Shown one piece after another: positions 26,635-34,472 of a DNA stretch of 64,000 bases; position 1 is the first letter of the stretch; the number at the start of each line of letters is the position of its first letter. The stretch is from Flavobacterium sp. JAS. Its GTDB lineage: Bacteria; Bacteroidota; Bacteroidia; Flavobacteriales; Flavobacteriaceae. Made by a program: the position numbers and the translations under genes. Where the stretch lies: NCBI RefSeq assembly GCF_020991455.1, contig NZ_JAJMOX010000009.1, positions 1 to 64,000 on the forward strand, given 5' to 3'. The notes under the pieces are model-generated. The model worked only from the letters and a program-made list of their open reading frames with translations. It was not told where the DNA came from and made no database searches.

Positions 26635-27441
26635 TTATTTTGATACCGACGGAATGTTTCTGTAGATGTAATCGCTGTGTTTTCCGGTGAATGATTTTTG
26701 CAATTCATCAAAAAAAGCATCCTGATCTTTTTCTTTTGGCCAAGTCGATTTTATAAGTTCCGTTACTTTCTCATTCGATTTTTCTAAATCTGTCAGAGAA
26801 TCATAGAAAAAGGCTTCCAGAAAATCGGTACTATTAGATCCCCAGGAATGGCGATACGGATAATAGGCTTTTATATAAGGATCATTAAAAGTAACTTTTT
26901 CATTGAATTCTTTTAGACCTTTTCCTTTACCTTCAAAATTCATCTGAGATTTACGAATATAAACAATCATTGGTTTTTTGGTTTCGTCCTTGTATTCCTT
27001 TCTGCCAATTGTAGTTACGCTTTGATAGATTTCGTCTGAGTGAACCGGAGAGTAATAACTATCATATTTATCAAAAAAGGTTTTTCTGGCTTTTTCATCC
27101 GGCCAGGCTTTTTTGATTAATTCGTCACTGACTTCACCTGCTTTTTCAATATCTTCCCAGGTTTTGTAGACACTTACAAGAACAATTTCAGTATTATCAT
27201 CAGTATAATAGTGGGTAAGAATTTCTGAACCTATGATCAAATCATTTTTACTGGTAACTTTATCAAAGTATTCTTGTTCGCCAACTTTCCAGTCCTTTCC
27301 GTCAGAATTTAGATTTCGATGTAAAGTTGTTACTGTAATAAATACAGGGTTTTCTTTTTCTTGTTTTTCTTGTGCATTTCCAATGACGCACGCCAGAACC
27401 ATCCACAGGACGAGCCCCAGAAGTGTACTTCTTGTTTTCAT
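26635..27441 (-). CDS. Secreted protein of unknown function with an internal duplication
   Basis: 268 aa with a signal peptide (residues 1-23, ending GNAQ). The mature part appears to be two related modules. The first contains YYTDDNTEIVLVSVYKTWEDIEKA, then ELIKKAWPDEKARKTFFDKY and HSDEIYQSV. The second contains TDFLEAFFYDSLTDLEKS, then ELIKSTWPKEKDQDAFFDEL and HSDYIYRNI. The matching W-P-(D/K)-E-K motif and H-S-D-x-I-Y end show tandem duplication. The strand-helix alternation suggests a dimeric alpha/beta barrel formed within one chain. Function unknown. Confidence 0.78.
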   Translation of the reverse strand: MKTRSTLLGLVLWMVLACVIGNAQEKQEKENPVFITVTTLHRNLNSDGKDWKVGEQEYFDKVTSKNDLIIGSEILTHYYTDDNTEIVLVSVYKTWEDIEKAGEVSDELIKKAWPDEKARKTFFDKYDSYYSPVHSDEIYQSVTTIGRKEYKDETKKPMIVYIRKSQMNFEGKGKGLKEFNEKVTFNDPYIKAYYPYRHSWGSNSTDFLEAFFYDSLTDLEKSNEKVTELIKSTWPKEKDQDAFFDELQKSFTGKHSDYIYRNIPSVSK

Positions 27442-27534
27442 GATTTAAATTTATTGGTTATTAAGAAAAAAACTAATCAAATTTAAGTCATTAATAAACA
27501 GATGGTTAGAAAATGGTCGTTTAATCGATAAACG

Positions 27535-28770
27535 TTAATTTTTGCTGTTTAACGGCAGTTCTGCAACTACAAAAGTGCTTCCGCCTACATAAATAAAATC
27601 ATCTTCCGTGGCATTTTTCTGAGCACTCAAAAACGCTTTTTCTACAGAATTGTATTTTGTTCCTATTAAATTATGTTTTTTAGCAGCATCTTGCAGTATT
27701 TCAACACTTAATCCTCTTGACGAATTAGGACTGCAGAAATAATATTGGGCTTTTTTAGGAAAAAGAGGTAAAATCGAATCCAGATCTTTATCGTTTACAA
27801 CTCCCAAAACAATGTGTAAATTCTCAAAAGTTTCTTTTTGAATCTGATTCATCACCACTGCCAATCCGTGTTTGTTGTGTGCGGTGTCACAAATGATTTT
27901 CGGATTTTCACCCAATTGCTGCCATCGTCCTTGTAGGCCAGTATTTTTTACAACGTTTAATAAGCCAGCTTTTAGATTTGTGTCTGAAACATTAAATTCA
28001 TTCTGAGCATTCAAAACTGCAATAGTTTGCTGAACGGTTTTCTTATTGTGAAATTGATAATCACCAATTAAATCAGACGGATAAACTTCGGAAATTAAAT
28101 CAGAAGCAAAGTATATAGGTGCTTTGTTTTCTTCGGCTTTAGCCAAAAATACAGGTTGCGTTTCCGTAGTATATTCACCAATAACAACAGGAACATTTGG
28201 TTTTATAATTCCGGCTTTTTCGCCTGCAATTGCTGCGGGGGTATTTCCTAAAAACTGAGTATGATCTAAGTCGATGTTTGTAATTACAGAAACTAATGGC
28301 GTTATAATATTGGTAGCGTCAAGTCTTCCGCCAAGGCCAACTTCAATAATGGCGATGTCTACTTTTTCTGAAGCAAAATAATCAAAGGCGAGTCCTACTG
28401 ACATCTCGAAGAAACTCATATCATTGGCTTCAAAAAAATCTTTGTGTTTGGCGATAAATTCACAAACAAAATCTTCCGAAATTTCTTTACCGTTGATTTT
28501 TATCCTTTCTCTAAAATCTTTTAGATGAGGTGACGTGTACAATCCAACTTTATATCCCGCTTCCTGCAAAACCGAAGACAACATATGCGAGGTTGATCCT
28601 TTGCCGTTGGTTCCCGCAACATGAATACATTTTAGACCATTTTGAGGATTATCAAGATGTGCTGCCAGCAACTTAATATTGGTCAAATCTTCTTTGTATG
28701 CCGAAGCGCCTTGAAGTTGGTACATTGGTAGTTGATTAAACATCCAATTGGTAGTTTCCTGATAGTTCAT
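27535..28770 (-). CDS. folC: Bifunctional folylpolyglutamate/dihydrofolate synthase
   Basis: 411 aa, usual length. ATP loop HVAGTNGKGSTSHMLSS, YTSPHLKDFRERIKING, EVGLGGRLDATN, NIDLDHTQFLG, and the C-terminal domain CDTAHNKHGL and GVVNDKD. It ligates glutamate to dihydropteroate (making dihydrofolate) and extends the polyglutamate tail of folates, in the cytoplasm. It is divergent from exbB with 130 bases between them. Confidence 0.95.
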   Translation of the reverse strand: MNYQETTNWMFNQLPMYQLQGASAYKEDLTNIKLLAAHLDNPQNGLKCIHVAGTNGKGSTSHMLSSVLQEAGYKVGLYTSPHLKDFRERIKINGKEISEDFVCEFIAKHKDFFEANDMSFFEMSVGLAFDYFASEKVDIAIIEVGLGGRLDATNIITPLVSVITNIDLDHTQFLGNTPAAIAGEKAGIIKPNVPVVIGEYTTETQPVFLAKAEENKAPIYFASDLISEVYPSDLIGDYQFHNKKTVQQTIAVLNAQNEFNVSDTNLKAGLLNVVKNTGLQGRWQQLGENPKIICDTAHNKHGLAVVMNQIQKETFENLHIVLGVVNDKDLDSILPLFPKKAQYYFCSPNSSRGLSVEILQDAAKKHNLIGTKYNSVEKAFLSAQKNATEDDFIYVGGSTFVVAELPLNSKN

Positions 28771-28901
28771 TTATTTTGGTTAAAAGTGTTGTTGATTGAA
28801 ATAATTTTCGTTTTTTTTAGTTTTATATAACAGCGAAAATTATCTTTATTGCAAATTTCAAATATTTTTTAGAATTAATTATTAAAAACCAGAATTAATG
28901 T

Positions 28902-29597
28902 ATGTTTAGTTTTATTCAAGTACAAACAGATACCATTGCAAACGCCGCTTCTAACGTAGTTATAGAAAAAATTGCTCCAAATACCGAAATCTCAGTTTTA
29001 GGATTTATCTTAAAAGGAGGTTTTTTCCTGATACCAATTGCCATCTTATTATTCTATACTTTTTATGTTATTATAGAAAGGTATTTATACATTAGTAAAG
29101 CTTCAAAAATAGACAGCAGATTAATGCAGGATGTTGGCGATAAACTGAATTCCGGTAATATCGAACTAGCAAGAACAATTGTTGAAAGAAGCAATACTGC
29201 AGCCGGAAATATTTTGAAAGAAGGAGTTTTGGTGATCGGAAGACCAATTGCCGAAATCGAATCAAATATGGATCGTGCTGCTGATATCGAAATTGGAGAA
29301 ATGGAAAGACGTTTAGGGCACCTTGGATTAATTGCTGGTATTGCGCCAACACTTGGTTTTATTGGAACTATTTCTGGGGTTATCAAGATTTTCTACAGCA
29401 TCTCAGTTACAGAGAATATTAGTATCGGAAATATTTCAGGAGGTTTATACGAGAAAATGATTAGTTCCGGTTCCGGATTAATTGTGGGGATTATTGCCTA
29501 TAGTGCTTATCACTTATTAAACGGAAAAATTGATGATTTTGCTTTAAAAATTCAAAAACAAATACTAGAATTTGTAAACATAATTCAAAGATCGTAA
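28902..29597 (+). CDS. exbB: MotA/TolQ/ExbB proton channel protein
   Basis: 231 aa with three membrane helices: about 36-57, 135-165 (LIAGIAPTLGFIGTISGVI) and 180-205 (MISSGSGLIVGIIAY). The large cytoplasmic loop between helices 1 and 2 and the conserved PTLG-x-x-GT motif match ExbB/TolQ. With ExbD (four bases downstream) it would use the proton gradient to energise a TonB protein at the outer membrane. The upstream box TATCTTTA is close to the Bacteroidota -7 consensus. Confidence 0.92.
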   Translation: MFSFIQVQTDTIANAASNVVIEKIAPNTEISVLGFILKGGFFLIPIAILLFYTFYVIIERYLYISKASKIDSRLMQDVGDKLNSGNIELARTIVERSNTAAGNILKEGVLVIGRPIAEIESNMDRAADIEIGEMERRLGHLGLIAGIAPTLGFIGTISGVIKIFYSISVTENISIGNISGGLYEKMISSGSGLIVGIIAYSAYHLLNGKIDDFALKIQKQILEFVNIIQRS

Positions 29598-29600
29598 GTT

Positions 29601-29996
29601 ATGTCTATTAAGAGAAAAAGAAGATTTCATGCCGAAGTAGCGACTTCGTCATTAAGTGATATTATGTTTTTCCTGCTGTTGTTTTTTCTTATTATCTCAA
29701 CACTTGCAAATCCTAATGTTATCAAAATGACTTTGCCGAAAGCGAAAGCAAATGAAAAAACAAACAAACAACTGATAAGTTTATCAGTTACCGAAGATAA
29801 AAAATTCTATATCGACAAAGAACCCGTAGAATTTGACGCTCTCGAAACGACTTTAATGTCAAAAATTGGAGCCGATAAACAACAAACTGTTGTCGTTAGA
29901 ATTCCGTTTAATTTACAAGTTCAGGATCTGGTAGATGTATTGCAAATAGGAGTGAAGAACAACTTGAAGTTTGTGATTGCTACAAGCCCGAAATAG
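29601..29996 (+). CDS. exbD: ExbD/TolR biopolymer transport protein
   Basis: 131 aa. Basic cytoplasmic start, one helix (about 18-40) with the critical Asp in LSDIMFFLLLFF (Asp20), then a periplasmic domain ending VVIRIPF-like and DLVDVLQIGVKN. It forms the stator with ExbB. A TonB-like gene lies nearby (30788-31690) but on the opposite strand, so the trio is not a simple operon. Confidence 0.93.
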   Translation: MSIKRKRRFHAEVATSSLSDIMFFLLLFFLIISTLANPNVIKMTLPKAKANEKTNKQLISLSVTEDKKFYIDKEPVEFDALETTLMSKIGADKQQTVVVRIPFNLQVQDLVDVLQIGVKNNLKFVIATSPK

Positions 29997-30023
29997 ATTT
30001 GTCAGAAAAAAATTGATCGAATT

Positions 30024-30521
30024 TTGGGAAATAGAGAAATAGAAGCAAAAGGATATACTTTGAATGTGGTTTTTATGATTATCATTTTTACAGGTATTCC
30101 ATATTTTATGTTTTGTAAATTTTCTAAGGAACTTGTTCATTGGGAAAATTTCAGTGATAACGGTTTTATTACTATAGTCTTTCTTGTTTCTTTGCTTGTT
30201 GGTATTCTGTGTTGGGTTAAACTTCTAGATACTGCACCGGCATTAATAATAAATAAAAAAGGTGTCTGGGTAAGAAAATCTATTCTTCCTTTTTCTCCTT
30301 TGAGGTTTATTGATTGGAATCAAATTAAATTTGTTGAATTAAATTTAATTAAAGGAAAGAAAAGTCAAACCACAACGGTTTTAGTTATTCATAGAAATGA
30401 TAGCTCGAAAACAAAAACAATAGAATTGGATGTTATAAATTATTCGTCGGAAGAAATTATTTCTATGTTTAGGGAGTTTTCTAATTTTCTCAATTTTAGA
30501 GATAGGTCAGTGATAAGATGA
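30024..30521 (+). CDS. Membrane protein with PH-like C-terminal domain, STM3941-like
   Basis: 165 aa. Two transmembrane helices (about 12-35 and 45-70), then APALIINKKGVWVRKSILPFSPLRFIDWNQIKFVEL, the common pattern of STM3941-type proteins with a soluble beta-rich domain. No ATG is available upstream of the helices; the frame runs on from the exbD stop, and TTG 30024 or an ATT nearby is the likely start. The missing ATG could be real use of a rare start or 5' decay. Function unknown. Confidence 0.65.
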   Translation: MGNREIEAKGYTLNVVFMIIIFTGIPYFMFCKFSKELVHWENFSDNGFITIVFLVSLLVGILCWVKLLDTAPALIINKKGVWVRKSILPFSPLRFIDWNQIKFVELNLIKGKKSQTTTVLVIHRNDSSKTKTIELDVINYSSEEIISMFREFSNFLNFRDRSVIR

Positions 30522-30582
30522 TGTTTTTAAAACGCGAAATATTTTAATTAAATATAAAATACAAGGATCTTAATCTTGAAAT

Positions 30583-30617
30583 AAAAAAGGCTTTCTGATT
30601 TTCAGAAAGCCTTTTTT
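30583..30617. terminator. Bidirectional terminator after the exbBD region
   Basis: AAAAAAGGCTTTCTG and CAGAAAGCCTTTTTT form a perfect stem with an ATTTT-like loop. Typical rho-independent form on both strands. Confidence 0.9.
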
Positions 30618-30630
30618 ATATGCATTTTTG

Positions 30631-30726
30631 TCATTTCGACGGAGGAGAAATCCTCGCGAGAAGCTCGACAAAGATTGGATTCTCGTTGCGGAGTTACTTG
30701 CGAGGATTTCTCCTCCGTCGAAATGA
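30631..30726. repeat. Long perfect inverted repeat between exbD and tonB regions
   Basis: Two perfect 27-base arms (30631-30657 and 30700-30726), beginning TCATTTCGACGGAGGAGAAA, enclose a 42-base GC-richer centre. A second sequence at 30755-30786 (GAGATTGCTTAGTTCCTCGC) resembles the widespread bacterial repeat read on the other strand as GTCATTGCGAGGAACGAAGC. The base composition differs from the surrounding genes. Together they look like dispersed repeats of REP or MITE type. No protein is encoded. Confidence 0.75.
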
Positions 30727-30787
30727 TAAGATTGTGTTATATTCGTTTGTTATTAGTGAGATTGCTTAGTTCCTCGCAAGGACAACG

Positions 30788-31690
30788 TTAATCCAAACTA
30801 AAATTATAAATAATTTTTCCAACTTGTTTTGCAGTTGCATTCTCATCAGGAGACCATCTTGTATTCATCGCTGCAATTTTGGCTTGATCTAGCAAACATC
30901 TTGCAGTATTCGTAGTTCCTTTTATTCCCGGAGTTGCACTTATGGTTTTTCCACTTTGATCTACAGTAACCTCGACAACAACTTTTCCGGCTTCGTCACA
31001 AGTATATTTTGGTGCAGGTTTAGACAATGCTTTTCGCCCGTTTAAAGAATATCCTGATCCACCACCAGAACCACCACCGCTTCCGGCTCCGTAACCACTT
31101 CCGGTACCAATACCATTTCCAGTTCCGTTTCCTCCGCCAGTTCCGCCACCGGAACCTCCAGAACCGTAATATCCGTTAGAGTTTAAACTTCCGTTACCTT
31201 TTCCTTTATTTCCTGCAACTTTATCATCGCCATCACCGCCTTTGTTTGATCCTTTTAAAATGCTCGATAAAGCATCATTTGTAGAATTAGAAACTTTTGG
31301 TTTTTCAGGAACAGGTTTTGTTTCCGGTTTTACAACAGGAGTCGGTTTTTTAGGTTTTTCTTTTGTTGGAATAACAACGTCATTATCGTCAGCTGTATTT
31401 TCTTGTGTAATAATAGCTTCGTCAGGAGTTGCTTTTGCTGGAGCTTGTTTGGCTTCGTTTTTTACTTCGAGAACCTTACTTTTATAATTTGCTCCCGAAC
31501 CTAAATCGCTGTCTCCAAAATTTACCGTCACGCCGCCACCGCCGCCACCGCCATCTGCAAGAGCAACGTTGTTCTCCGGATTATAAGGAGGCCAGAAACG
31601 TATAAAAAATAAAAGCAACAGTAATGCAGCATAAATTGCTGTAGATATTAATAGAGATTTCTTTTTATCTGAAGAATCCGTAGAAGTCAT
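30788..31690 (-). CDS. TonB-like energy transducer
   Basis: 300 aa. Short cytoplasmic start, one helix (about 14-33), a Gly run (DGGGGGGGV), a Pro/Lys-rich stretch (PTKEKPKKPTPVVKPETKPV), a long Gly/Ser-rich spacer (about 165-215), and a C-terminal domain containing KVVVEVTVDQSGKTISATPG and RCLLDQAKIAAMNTRW. Layout fits a periplasm-spanning TonB-type protein driven by ExbBD. The C-terminal domain keeps the YNF end (IIYNFSLD). It is convergent with exbBD, separated by repeats. Confidence 0.85.
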   Translation of the reverse strand: MTSTDSSDKKKSLLISTAIYAALLLLLFFIRFWPPYNPENNVALADGGGGGGGVTVNFGDSDLGSGANYKSKVLEVKNEAKQAPAKATPDEAIITQENTADDNDVVIPTKEKPKKPTPVVKPETKPVPEKPKVSNSTNDALSSILKGSNKGGDGDDKVAGNKGKGNGSLNSNGYYGSGGSGGGTGGGNGTGNGIGTGSGYGAGSGGGSGGGSGYSLNGRKALSKPAPKYTCDEAGKVVVEVTVDQSGKTISATPGIKGTTNTARCLLDQAKIAAMNTRWSPDENATAKQVGKIIYNFSLD

Positions 31691-31771
31691 TTTGATTCTG
31701 AGTTTTGTAATAGTATTAAATAAAAACGCTTAAAAGTACTAAAAATTGTTTAGAATCAAAGGAGGAATTTA

Positions 31772-31980
31772 ACCGCAGAGTTGACGAAGGTTTACGCAAA
31801 GCACTCCAGCTTATTTCGCGCAAAGTCGTGAAGTCGCAAAGTTTTTCATTTTTTAAAGTTTTCCTTTGCGACTCTGCGTCTTTGCGAGATTAAAAACAAA
31901 CAGCTTTGCGAACTTAGCTTGAGAATCAACTCAAACTAGACTTTGTGAACTTTGCGAAAAAACTTTGTGAACTCTGCGGT
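31772..31980. repeat. 209-bp non-coding repeat element with inverted ends
   Basis: ACCGCAGAGTT at 31772-31782 and AACTCTGCGGT at 31970-31980 are exact inverted ends. Inside, units such as CGCAAAG, GTCGCAAAG, CTTTGCGAC and TCTTTGCGAG recur in both directions and can fold into a long hairpin. Similar CGCAAAG units recur in the perfect inverted repeat at 46968-47031. No open frame. This explains most of the gene-free interval 31691-32037. Confidence 0.7.
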
Positions 31981-32037
31981 AAAAAAAACGGACCAAATAA
32001 AAGTATTTGATCCGTTTAAAATAAAGTATAAAGTAGA

Positions 32038-33264
32038 TTACACTAATTGTTTCAATGCAATTTCAAAAGCAGTTGCACTAATATTTGTTTTTGATGAATT
32101 TAAAGCGTGAGCTTTTACAATCGCATTTTTTATAATTTCTGATGTATCATTAAAGATCGCCTCATCTGTCATTTGCACTTTTTTCTCCATGAAATAAGCA
32201 AAAACTCTCGCCATTCCGCAGTTCGAGATAAAGTCAGGAATCAAACTTACTTTACGATCCACTTGTTCCATAATAGACCCAAAGAAAATTTCTTTATCAG
32301 CAAAAGGAACATTCGCACCACAAGAAATTACTTCTAATCCGTTTGCGATTAAGCTATCAATTTGAGATTGTTGCACCAATCTTGACGCAGCACATGGAGT
32401 AAAAATTTCAGCACCAATAGTCCAGATTTTAGAGTTGATTTCTTCAAACGGAATCATATTATCGGCAACCAATTTGTTTCCGTCTTTGTTTAGGAATAAA
32501 GTTCTGATTTCTTCAAAAGAAAAACCATCTTCTTTAATTAATCCACCATCGCGATCAATGATTCCAATAACTTTTGCACCCATTTCAGCCAGGTAAAACG
32601 CAGCAGCAGAACCTACATTTCCAAAACCTTGTACGATTGCTTTTTTACCTTTAATGTCTCCGCCATAAGTAGCATAAAAATGACGAACAGCTTCAGCAAC
32701 TCCGTAACCTGTAATCATGTCGGCAACAGTATATTTTCTAGTAACATCTGGTGAGAATTTTGGGTTTTCGATAACCTTGATAACACCTTGACGTAATTGT
32801 CCAATTCTATTAATTTTGTCAGCTTCAGTTGGTTTAAAGTGTCCGTTAAAAACACCTTCCTGCGGATGCCAAACACCACATTCTTCTGTCATCGGGATTA
32901 CTTCGTGAATTTCATCTACGTTCAAATCACCACCAGTTCCGTAGTAACTTTTTAATAAAGGCGAAACAGCTTTGTACCAACGTTGTAAAACTCCTTTCTT
33001 GCGAGGATCATTTGGGTCAAAGTTTATTCCTGATTTAGCACCGCCAATTGCAGGTCCTGAAACCGAAAATTTAACTTCCATAGTTTTGGCCAATGATAAA
33101 ACTTCATTCATATCTAAGCCTTTTCTCATTCTTGTTCCTCCACCTGCAGCTCCTCCACGTAGTGAATTAATAACGGTCCATCCTTCAGCTTCTGTTTCAG
33201 AATCTTTCCAGTTAAAAACAATTTCAGGTGCTTTATTTTCAAATTGCTGTAATAAATCTTTCAT
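32038..33264 (-). CDS. Glu/Leu/Phe/Val dehydrogenase family protein
   Basis: 408 aa. N-terminal catalytic domain with SLRGGAAGGGTRMRKG, the segment GPAIGGAKSGINFDPNDPRKKG carrying the catalytic Lys, and GTGGDLNVDE. A C-terminal NAD(P)-binding domain has VQGFGNVGSAAAFYL and IDRDGG. It deaminates an amino acid oxidatively to the oxo acid (or the reverse). This Bacteroidota form is distinct from hexameric GdhA, and the substrate (Glu or branched-chain) cannot be settled from sequence. Confidence 0.9.
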   Translation of the reverse strand: MKDLLQQFENKAPEIVFNWKDSETEAEGWTVINSLRGGAAGGGTRMRKGLDMNEVLSLAKTMEVKFSVSGPAIGGAKSGINFDPNDPRKKGVLQRWYKAVSPLLKSYYGTGGDLNVDEIHEVIPMTEECGVWHPQEGVFNGHFKPTEADKINRIGQLRQGVIKVIENPKFSPDVTRKYTVADMITGYGVAEAVRHFYATYGGDIKGKKAIVQGFGNVGSAAAFYLAEMGAKVIGIIDRDGGLIKEDGFSFEEIRTLFLNKDGNKLVADNMIPFEEINSKIWTIGAEIFTPCAASRLVQQSQIDSLIANGLEVISCGANVPFADKEIFFGSIMEQVDRKVSLIPDFISNCGMARVFAYFMEKKVQMTDEAIFNDTSEIIKNAIVKAHALNSSKTNISATAFEIALKQLV

Positions 33265-33355
33265 TTTGTTGAGATATGTTTAGTTTGCGTAAAAGTATAA
33301 AATAGAATAATGCGAATAATGTATTTTGTGTCAAATTTATCAAACATAAAAAAGA

Positions 33356-33384
33356 AAGCCGAAAACAATACGCTTTCGGCTTAA
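33356..33384. terminator. Terminator between chalcone-isomerase-like and dehydrogenase genes
   Basis: AAGCCGAAA and TTTCGGCTT pair across an acaatacgc loop. On the reverse strand it ends the chalcone-isomerase-like gene at 33412. Confidence 0.7.
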
Positions 33385-33411
33385 GAATTTTATAAAAATT
33401 TAGGATAATTA

Positions 33412-33987
33412 TTATTGCCCTAATAAATGTTTCTTTAATGTTTCATCAACTGGCTTGTCAGATAACCAGATTCCGAATAATGCTTTTTTGAAATCAAATC
33501 CGGGGATTTTTCCTTTTGGGACTTCATTTTTAATTACACTCACAGTTTGGTCTAACGGATTGTACCATAAAATAAAAACATCTTTTTCTGTAATGGCATC
33601 GCTTAATAAAGTTTTAAACTGCTCAATTCTTGGACGTAATTCTTCAAGATTACTTCCAGCAGATTTCTCAAAACCAGTATTCATTGCTTTTGTCAATTTG
33701 TTTGAAGAAACCATAGATGAGGTAATTTCAATTCTAATTGCCATTTCAGTATCACTGTCAATGATAAATTTTGGATCCTGGCTTAATTGCGATAAATACA
33801 AAGCCTGCACATAAACTTCTAACCACATTTTTGATCTTCCGCCAGCGCCATTAAGCTGCATTGTTTTATTTTGAACTTCAATTTTTCTTGGTACTGTAAC
33901 GCCGTTTACTTCAAGTTGAGCTTGGGCAGAAACAGTCGAAAATTGTAAACTTAAAAGTAAGGTAAGTAATAGTAAAATCTTTTTCAT
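33412..33987 (-). CDS. Secreted chalcone-isomerase-like protein
   Basis: 191 aa with a signal peptide (1-21, ending VSAQ). The chalcone-isomerase-like motif is present: NGAGGRSKMWLEVYVQALYLSQ, IRIEITSSMVSS and the C-terminal FKKALFGIWLSDKPVD. Bacterial members of this fold are periplasmic and mostly bind fatty acids or isoprenoids rather than flavonoids; enzymatic activity is uncertain. Monocistronic. Confidence 0.85.
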   Translation of the reverse strand: MKKILLLLTLLLSLQFSTVSAQAQLEVNGVTVPRKIEVQNKTMQLNGAGGRSKMWLEVYVQALYLSQLSQDPKFIIDSDTEMAIRIEITSSMVSSNKLTKAMNTGFEKSAGSNLEELRPRIEQFKTLLSDAITEKDVFILWYNPLDQTVSVIKNEVPKGKIPGFDFKKALFGIWLSDKPVDETLKKHLLGQ

Positions 33988-34281
33988 ATTCTGTCGATAA
34001 TTTTGTTTTTGGGCAAAAATAATGCTAATTTATTAATTTTAAGCTGTTATTGCAGATGTTTTTTTATTTCGATTTTTTATTTTTTTCAATGTATATAATT
34101 AAAAATCAATTTAGTAAGAGTTATTTTACGTGCATTTGCGCGTTTTAAGGGTTGTTTAATCTTTTTAAGGCGAAAATTGTCTCATTTTTTTGTGTTTTAT
34201 AAGTTTTAATCGTGAATTATATTCTTAAATTTTAAAGAAAACGTTGCAAAGTTTGTGTCAGTTGCGCTAAATTTCGCTATT

Positions 34282-34303
34282 ATTACGAAAACGTTATCGT
34301 AAT
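34282..34303. promoter_or_regulatory. LacI-type operator-like palindrome
   Basis: Arms ATTACGA and TCGTAAT flank an AACGTT centre; 20 of 22 positions are palindromic. The AAACGTT centre with extended arms is the pattern of LacI-family operators. It lies 33 bases before the -33 element of the promoter at 34336. No LacI-type gene is present in the window. Confidence 0.4.
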
Positions 34304-34335
34304 TGTTGCTGATCTATTAAATTTATATGCGCGCA

Positions 34336-34366
34336 TTGTTAATTTAAGTTTTAAAAATTATCTTTG
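34336..34366 (+). promoter_or_regulatory. Promoter of the acyl-CoA dehydrogenase gene
   Basis: TTG at 34336 and TATCTTTG at 34359-34366, 20 bases apart, match the Bacteroidota consensus exactly. The transcript would have a leader of about 100 bases. Confidence 0.65.
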
Positions 34367-34472
34367 GAAGCCGTTTAAAAAAGCAAAAACAATTAAAACA
34401 CAAAACCAAATTATTTCTATAAACGAAGTTTTTTAAATTTTGGTTTTCAAAAACAATAAAACTACAAAGACT

